Assembly: GCA_026389635.1 (NCBI GenBank)
Contig: JAPLHM010000107.1
Location: forward strand, 1-10,747
From: Chloroflexota bacterium
GTDB taxonomy: Bacteria > Chloroflexota > Dehalococcoidia > GIF9 > UBA5629
DNA: 10,747 nt
Direction: 5' to 3'
Below are positions 6,132 to 10,747 of this stretch, piece by piece (position 1 is the first letter of the stretch; every line of letters begins with the position of its first letter). The position numbers and the translations under genes were made by a program. A model generated the notes under the pieces. It made no database searches, had not been told where the DNA came from, and worked only from the letters and a program-made list of their open reading frames with translations.

Positions 6132-8738
6132 GTGAAGAAAAAGGGGAACCCCGGCAAAGTCATTAAGATCGTTTTAATTAGTCTTTTAGCTGTCATTATT
6201 CTATTGTCCGGAGGAGGCTTCGCCTATTACCTGTCAATGGTCAACAGCCCGCAGCCTAAAATCGACGGTGACGTGCAGGCAAAGGGGCTGCAGGCCGGCG
6301 TGGAGATTATCCGCGACGGGCAGGGCATACCGCATATATATGCCAAAAATATGCACGACCTGTATTTTGCGCAGGGCTACGCACAGGCGCAGGACCGCTG
6401 GTGGCAGATGGAATTCTTCAGGAAGACATGCGGCGGCCGTATCGAGGAGCTTACAGGCAGGAAAGCCAGCCTGGTAAACACGGATATCTATCTCCGCTCC
6501 CTCGGCCTCTATGAAGTTTGCAGGAAGGAATATGAAATGTATACGCCTGAGGAGCGCGCCTTCCTCGACGCGTTTACCGAGGGTGTAAACGCCTACATTT
6601 CCGGGCGCTCGCCAGGCCAGTTGTCGGTAAACTACAGCATTCTCAGTCTGACCGGCGCTAAAGCAAAGGTGGAGCCATGGACCCCGCTGGACACACTGGC
6701 CATGGCAAAGCTGATGGCCTGGGACCTCGGGCTGAGCCGCGATCCGGAGATAACGCGCACCAGGCTCTACAACACGCTTGGCGCTGAGACAGCTGAGAAG
6801 TGGCTCGTCCCGCAATGGCCGCTCGGGCAAAAACCCACGACACTGCTGGATGAGGACATCCAGGTACTGATTAATTCGGGCCCGGCAGTTACACCCCAGG
6901 CTGTTCCGGCGGCTGCACCCGCCGCTCCACAGGTATTCATAGATACTACATTGCCTGTCGATGAGGCCTCCGCCGATGTCCGGCAGTTGCTGGGCGACCA
7001 GGCCGGGGCGGGCAGCAACAGCTGGGTGGCCTCCGGCAATATGACGGCCAGCGGCAAGGCGCTGCTGGCCAACGACATGCACCTCGGAATCGGCATGCCC
7101 TCGATCTGGTACGAGGCCGACCTCCATTGCAGCGACGACGGCACGGGCCAGCCATTTGACGTGGCCGGGTTCACCTTTGCCGCCTTTCCAGGGATCGTAG
7201 CAGGGCATAATAACCACGTCTCCTGGGGCGTCACTAATGTTTATCCGGACGTGAACGACCAGTATATGATCAAGGTGAATCCCGACAACCCTCTTCAATA
7301 CGAATGGGACGGCAAGTGGCGCGATATGACGGTGCGCAACGAGACCATCAACTTCGCAGACGGGAAGCCGCCCGTTACCATCAAGGTCAGGGAGACCCAC
7401 CTCGGCCCTATCACCAATGATAATAAGTATGACCCTAAGACCGGCGAGCTAAGCGGCTTCAACAACGAGGACCCGCTGGCCCTGCACTGGACTGCTCTTG
7501 AGCCCGGGCGCACCATACTGACCACATGCGCAATGGCCAAAGCCAGGAACTGTGACGAGTTCCGCAGCGCCCTGAAAAACTGGGAGGTCCCCTCGCAAAG
7601 TATTGTTTATGCTGATGACCAGGGAAACATAGGATACCAGCTGCCCGGCAATATACCGATCCGCCCGGCCAACTACACCGGTCAGGCGCCGGCGCCCGGG
7701 TGGACCAGCGAGTACGAGTGGAAGGGCTATGTACCCTACGACCTGCTGCCCCACGCCTATAACCCGGAACGTGGCTATATAGTGGCAGCCAACCAGGAGG
7801 CCGCACCACCGCAATATTACGAGTACCTGGACAAAGCGCTCGGCCCGGGCGTCAACGCCAATTTCGGCAGCAAGTACAACAAGTGGGTTTACGGATACCG
7901 CAGCCAGCGCATCTACGAGCTCATCAAGCAGCTCGCACCCAATACTGTAGCCACCTGCCAGGCCATGCAGGGCGACAACAAGTACCTGCCAGCCGGTGAA
8001 GTGCTGCCCTACCTCAAAAACCTGAAATTCGACGACCCCGCGGTATCCGACGCCCGGGACTGGCTCCTCAAATGGGACCTCGCCTGCAACGAGGACAGCG
8101 CGGAGGCAGCACTTTATAACGAGTTCTGGATGAAGCTGGTCAAGAACACCTTCCAGGACCAACTGGGAGACGCGGCCAAGGCTGAAGGCCTGGACAAGGA
8201 GATGTGGGCCATCAACCTGATGCTGCAAAACCCCGGAGACGTCTGGTGGGACGACATATCAACCGCCGACAAAAAGGAGATGAGAGATGATATCCTTGCC
8301 CGGTCGTTTAAGGAGGGTTACGCAGCCACGGTGTCAGACCTGGGCAAGGACCGCAGCAAGTGGCAATGGGGCAAGCTGCACACGGCGACCTTCGTCAGCA
8401 ACCCCCTGGGGGCCAGCGGCATAGCCCCGATCGAATCCGTGGTAAACAAGGGGCCGGTGCCGGTGGGCGGGAACACGGAGTGCATCAACAGCCAGATCTG
8501 GTATGCCAACAAGGGCAATTTCGGTATCGGCCTGATCCCATCCATGCGCATGATAATCGATATGTCGGACCTGGGTAAAAGCATCAGCATGAACTCCACC
8601 GGCCAGAGCGGGCACCCGGGCAACCCGTGGTACGGTAATATGATAGTGCCCTGGAGCAAGGTCCAGTATCACCCCATGCTCTGGACCCGGCAGCAGGTGG
8701 ATTCAGACGCAGCGCACAAACTGATACTGAATCCATGA
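6132..8738 (+). CDS. Penicillin acylase family protein, copy 1 (intact)
   Basis: This 868-residue Ntn-hydrolase (peptidase family S45) should cleave an amide bond, as penicillin, cephalosporin and acyl-homoserine-lactone acylases do. Lys-rich residues 2-12 and a hydrophobic segment (about 11-33) form an N-terminal anchor, placing the enzyme outside the membrane. The alpha-chain signatures are VEIIRDGQGIPHIYA (57-71) and FAQGYAQAQDRWWQME (79-94). Autocleavage before Ser295 (GAGSNSWVASGN) would free the beta chain with Ser295 as nucleophile. NDMHLGIGMPSIWYE (314-328), WGVTNVYPDVNDQY (365-378) and Asn554 in AANQ, the likely oxyanion residue, follow; GQSGHPGNPWYG (824-835) is the usual end motif. 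A Pro/Ala-rich stretch (251-267) lies in the spacer before the cut. Start: GTG 6132 with AAAGGAG (6119-6125) six bases upstream. A tandem paralogue follows. Substrate unknown. Confidence 0.95.
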   Translation: MKKKGNPGKVIKIVLISLLAVIILLSGGGFAYYLSMVNSPQPKIDGDVQAKGLQAGVEIIRDGQGIPHIYAKNMHDLYFAQGYAQAQDRWWQMEFFRKTCGGRIEELTGRKASLVNTDIYLRSLGLYEVCRKEYEMYTPEERAFLDAFTEGVNAYISGRSPGQLSVNYSILSLTGAKAKVEPWTPLDTLAMAKLMAWDLGLSRDPEITRTRLYNTLGAETAEKWLVPQWPLGQKPTTLLDEDIQVLINSGPAVTPQAVPAAAPAAPQVFIDTTLPVDEASADVRQLLGDQAGAGSNSWVASGNMTASGKALLANDMHLGIGMPSIWYEADLHCSDDGTGQPFDVAGFTFAAFPGIVAGHNNHVSWGVTNVYPDVNDQYMIKVNPDNPLQYEWDGKWRDMTVRNETINFADGKPPVTIKVRETHLGPITNDNKYDPKTGELSGFNNEDPLALHWTALEPGRTILTTCAMAKARNCDEFRSALKNWEVPSQSIVYADDQGNIGYQLPGNIPIRPANYTGQAPAPGWTSEYEWKGYVPYDLLPHAYNPERGYIVAANQEAAPPQYYEYLDKALGPGVNANFGSKYNKWVYGYRSQRIYELIKQLAPNTVATCQAMQGDNKYLPAGEVLPYLKNLKFDDPAVSDARDWLLKWDLACNEDSAEAALYNEFWMKLVKNTFQDQLGDAAKAEGLDKEMWAINLMLQNPGDVWWDDISTADKKEMRDDILARSFKEGYAATVSDLGKDRSKWQWGKLHTATFVSNPLGASGIAPIESVVNKGPVPVGGNTECINSQIWYANKGNFGIGLIPSMRMIIDMSDLGKSISMNSTGQSGHPGNPWYGNMIVPWSKVQYHPMLWTRQQVDSDAAHKLILNP

Positions 8739-8750
8739 AAAGCAGCTTTC

Positions 8751-8795
8751 AGCGCACCTGACGTCAATTTACGACTCTTTGACGGCAGGTGCGTT
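8751..8795 (+). terminator. Long hairpin after acylase copy 1, possible terminator or attenuator
   Basis: The arms cgcacctgacgtcaa (8753-8767) and ttgacggcaggtgcg (8779-8793) pair with a single mismatch around an 11-base loop and can extend two more pairs outward. Only a short TTT follows, so it may partly terminate or stabilise the upstream message rather than stop transcription fully. Confidence 0.55.
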
Positions 8796-8807
8796 TCGGC
8801 GTAATAT

Positions 8808-8851
8808 CTTGCTGGTGCTGGGACTGGCACCGCAAGCTTCGTACCAGAAGC
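8808..8851 (+). repeat. Two further stem-loops before acylase copy 2
   Basis: CTTGC-t-GGTGC (8808-8818) pairs with GCACC-GCAAG (8827-8836) apart from one bulged base, around an eight-base loop. Directly after it, gcttc (8836-8840) and gaagc (8847-8851) form a smaller hairpin, sharing one base with the first. Both end about 14 bases before the Shine-Dalgarno of the next gene. No T-run follows. Their role is unknown; they could affect mRNA processing or translation of the second acylase. Confidence 0.4.
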
Positions 8852-8876
8852 AGAATAATAGTGGAAGGAGGATACT

Positions 8877-10397
8877 TTGACTGATAACGCAAAGGATACA
8901 ACGGCCCCCACCAATCAAGCTCCGCCCAGGAAAAAGAAAAAAGGCGGTAAATCAGCTTTAACCGCTGTATTGACCATACTTGCCATCATAATTATCTTAT
9001 GTGCAGGCGGCGTCGGCTATTTCAGTTATATTAATAACGCACCTCTGCCCAAGATAGACGGGACCATCAGGGCTAACGGGCTGTATGACAAGGTTGAGAT
9101 AATCCGCGATGCAAACGGCATTCCCAATATATATGCCAACAATATGCACGACCTGAATTTTGCCCAGGGCTACGTCCAGGCGCAGGACCGCTGGTGGCAG
9201 ATGGATTTCTTCCGGCATGTCTGCGCTGGCAAGGTTGAAGAGCTTACCGGCAAGAAGTCCAGCCTGGTCTCCTCTGACATATACCTGCGCACCATGGGCT
9301 GGCACGACGTGGCGGAAAAGGAGTACGCCAGTTATACACCGGAGCAGCGGGCCGGCCTGGATGCCTTCGCAGCCGGGGTCAACGCCTATATCTCCAACCG
9401 CAGCCCCCAGGATCTTTCCGTCAACTACAGCATCCTGGGGTTGACCGGCGTTAAGTTCAAGATCGAACCCTGGACCCCCATAGATACCCTTGCGTTCGGC
9501 AAGCTGATGGCCTGGGACCTGGGCTACAGCGGCGATGAGGAGGTCCAGCGGGCGAAGTTATACAGCGTGCTGGGCCAGGAGATGGCCGACAAGTGGCAGA
9601 CACCGCCCTGGGCATACGGCGACAAGCCCACCATTATCCGGGAAACAGACATCCTGGAAATGGAAAAGTCGGCTGCCCCGGCAGCGCCGGCCGTCGAAAC
9701 CCCTGTCCCATCCGGGCAACCCATTTCATCCGGGCAGGCCTACGACGATACGAGACCTGACCTGAGCTGGCTGATGGGCGACCCTGCCGGCATCGGCAGC
9801 AATAACTGGGTGGTCTCGGGCAACCTGACGCAGAGCGGCAAGCCGCTGATGGCCAACGACCCGCACCTTGGCATTCAGATGCCCTCCATCTGGTATGAGG
9901 TCGGGCTGCACTGCCCCGATGACGGGACAGGCCAGCCATATGATGTTACCGGGTTCGCCTTTGCACCCGACCCGGGCGTTATCATCGGCCACAACAACAA
10001 TATCTCCTGGGGCGTGACCAATGTCTACCCGGATGTTCATGATCATTACCAGATCAAGGTCAACCCCGACAACCCGCTGCAGTACGAGTGGAACGGCAAG
10101 TGGCGCGATATGACCGTCCGCAATGAGACCATCAATTTCGGCGACGGCGCAGCCCCCATCACCTTCAAGGTCAGGGAGACACACCTTGGCCCCATCATCA
10201 ACGACAACAATTATGATGCCAAGACCGGCCAGTTCTTCGGTTTCAACAATAAGGACCCCCTGGCCCTGCGCTGGACAGCCCTCGAACCGGGAACCATTAT
10301 GACCGCCATACAGGGCGTCAACATGGCTAAAAACTGGGACGAGTTCCGTCGAACCGGGAACCATTATGACCGCCATACAGGGCGTCAACATGGCTAA
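8877..10397 (+). CDS. Penicillin acylase family protein, copy 2, frame broken after residue 491
   Basis: This reading frame gives 506 residues, clearly the front of an S45 acylase closely related to copy 1 (868 residues). It has a longer cytoplasmic tail (1-27, ending in a Lys-rich run), a membrane anchor (about 28-50), the alpha-chain motifs VEIIRDANGIPNIYA (73-87) and FAQGYVQAQDRWWQMD (95-110), a Pro/Ala/Ser-rich spacer (266-287) and the autoprocessing site GIGSNNWVVSGN with Ser308. From residue 492 on, the sequence (RTGNHYDRHTG...) no longer resembles the family, because a 67-bp tandem duplication shifts the frame; it ends at TAA 10397. The beta chain would lack over half its length, including the oxyanion Asn and the end motif, so the product should be inactive unless the duplication is an artefact or reverts. 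Start: TTG 8877, with AAGGAGG (8865-8871) five bases upstream. Confidence 0.9.
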   Translation: MTDNAKDTTAPTNQAPPRKKKKGGKSALTAVLTILAIIIILCAGGVGYFSYINNAPLPKIDGTIRANGLYDKVEIIRDANGIPNIYANNMHDLNFAQGYVQAQDRWWQMDFFRHVCAGKVEELTGKKSSLVSSDIYLRTMGWHDVAEKEYASYTPEQRAGLDAFAAGVNAYISNRSPQDLSVNYSILGLTGVKFKIEPWTPIDTLAFGKLMAWDLGYSGDEEVQRAKLYSVLGQEMADKWQTPPWAYGDKPTIIRETDILEMEKSAAPAAPAVETPVPSGQPISSGQAYDDTRPDLSWLMGDPAGIGSNNWVVSGNLTQSGKPLMANDPHLGIQMPSIWYEVGLHCPDDGTGQPYDVTGFAFAPDPGVIIGHNNNISWGVTNVYPDVHDHYQIKVNPDNPLQYEWNGKWRDMTVRNETINFGDGAAPITFKVRETHLGPIINDNNYDAKTGQFFGFNNKDPLALRWTALEPGTIMTAIQGVNMAKNWDEFRRTGNHYDRHTGRQHG

Positions 10398-10416
10398 AAA
10401 CTGGGACGAGTTCCGT
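10283..10416 (+). repeat. 67-bp perfect tandem duplication inside acylase copy 2
   Basis: Bases 10283-10349 are repeated without a mismatch at 10350-10416; each unit begins cgaaccgggaacc and ends gacgagttccgt. Because 67 is not a multiple of three, the second unit moves the reading frame. With one unit removed, the protein reads straight through in line with copy 1 (EPG..., then NWDEFRNALKN against NCDEFRSALKN). Confidence 0.97.
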
Positions 10417-10747
10417 AACGCGCTCAAGAACTGTGACTGCCCGTCCCAGAACTTTGTCTACGCCGACAAACAGGGCAACATCGGCTACCAGATGCCGAGC
10501 AAGGTGCCCATCCGCGTGAAAAACCACAACGGCCTGCTACCCGTCCCGGGTTGGACCGACGAGTACGAGTGGAAGGGCTATATCCCCTTTGACCTGCTGC
10601 CTCGTACCTACAACCCGGAGCGCGGTTACCTTGTCACGGCCAACCAGGCTGTAGTGCCCCCTGCATACTACGATTTCCTCAAGAAACACCTGGACCCTAA
10701 CCTCAACTACAACCTCGGCTATGAGTGGAACTCCGGCTACCGCGCCC
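10350..10747 (+). pseudogene. Displaced 3' part of acylase copy 2, running off the window
   Basis: In the restored frame the family sequence resumes and stays open to the window edge, with GVNMAKNWDEFRNALKNCD, VYADKQGNIGYQMP, WTDEYEWKGYIPFDLLP and RGYLVTANQAVVPP each matching copy 1. TANQ holds the likely oxyanion Asn. Possible restart codons are ATG 10366 and ATG 10390; the latter ends three bases before the TAA (10395-10397) that stops the upper frame, so coupled reinitiation is conceivable, though no strong Shine-Dalgarno is present. Such a product would be a fragment of the beta chain without the nucleophile Ser. The end of the gene is outside the window. Confidence 0.85.

Noticed and set aside
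6234..7400. Long open frame of 388 codons on the minus strand opposite acylase copy 1.
   Set aside because: It is antisense to a well-supported gene, resembles no known family, and open antisense frames are common in GC-rich coding DNA.
7449..8228. Open frame of 259 codons on the minus strand, also opposite acylase copy 1.
   Set aside because: Same reasoning: the plus strand carries conserved acylase motifs throughout and the antisense product has no recognisable features.
10366..10397. Programmed frameshift or stop-restart as a designed way to make two acylase chains.
   Set aside because: Family chains are separated at the catalytic Ser (about 9798), not here inside the beta chain, and a perfect duplication explains the frame change more simply.
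9726..10427. Minus-strand frame of 233 codons spanning the duplication and containing a repeated peptide.
   Set aside because: The peptide repeat merely reflects the 67-bp DNA duplication read backwards; the conserved acylase on the plus strand accounts for the region.

Overview
The window looks like a chromosomal stretch from an anaerobic Dehalococcoidia-type bacterium (Chloroflexota). This placement is an inference from gene content, not from a marker gene: a 46-residue DUF5679-type zinc ribbon, a DUF6485-type Cys-rich protein, an UPF0200-like kinase overlapping a dCMP deaminase, an oxygen-sensitive-type QueH, and membrane-anchored penicillin acylases. Coding DNA is GC-rich by eye and gene starts include ATG, GTG and TTG. 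No rRNA, tRNA, CRISPR or insertion sequence was recognised.

Positions 1-2299 (+): the last 27 codons of one enoyl-CoA hydratase (crotonase) gene, then a complete paralogue (131-910), then queH (933-1466) and a transglutaminase-like lipoprotein candidate (1463-2299) that overlaps queH by ATGA. This reads as one transcription unit.

Positions 2311-3569 (-): a convergent operon read from 3569 leftwards: an UPF0200/dephospho-CoA-kinase-like P-loop protein, a dCMP deaminase (ATGA overlap) and a 68-residue nine-cysteine protein. A good sigma70-type promoter lies at 3610-3639.

Positions 3570-4030: a 251-bp AT-rich, T-tract-rich intergenic region, then a compact monocistronic unit made of a promoter (3765-3793), a perfect Shine-Dalgarno, the DUF5679 gene (3821-3961) and a hairpin terminator (3986-4030).

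Positions 4018-6097: a leftward MFS_3-type efflux transporter (ends 4018) and a rightward nitroreductase (starts 5420). The 82 bp between them hold two direct repeats exactly 20 bp apart and a perfect palindrome, which look like an operator.

Positions 6132-10747 (+): two tandem penicillin acylase family (Ntn-hydrolase, S45) genes, both with an N-terminal membrane anchor and the autocatalytic Gly-Ser-Asn site. The first (868 aa) is intact. The second is broken by a 67-bp perfect tandem duplication (10283-10416) that shifts the frame inside the future beta subunit; the rest of the gene continues in another frame to the window edge. A 138-bp spacer with three successive hairpins separates the two.

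No clearly new system is visible. The best leads are the duplication-broken acylase, the operator-like repeats, the acylase pair itself, and the transglutaminase-like lipoprotein.
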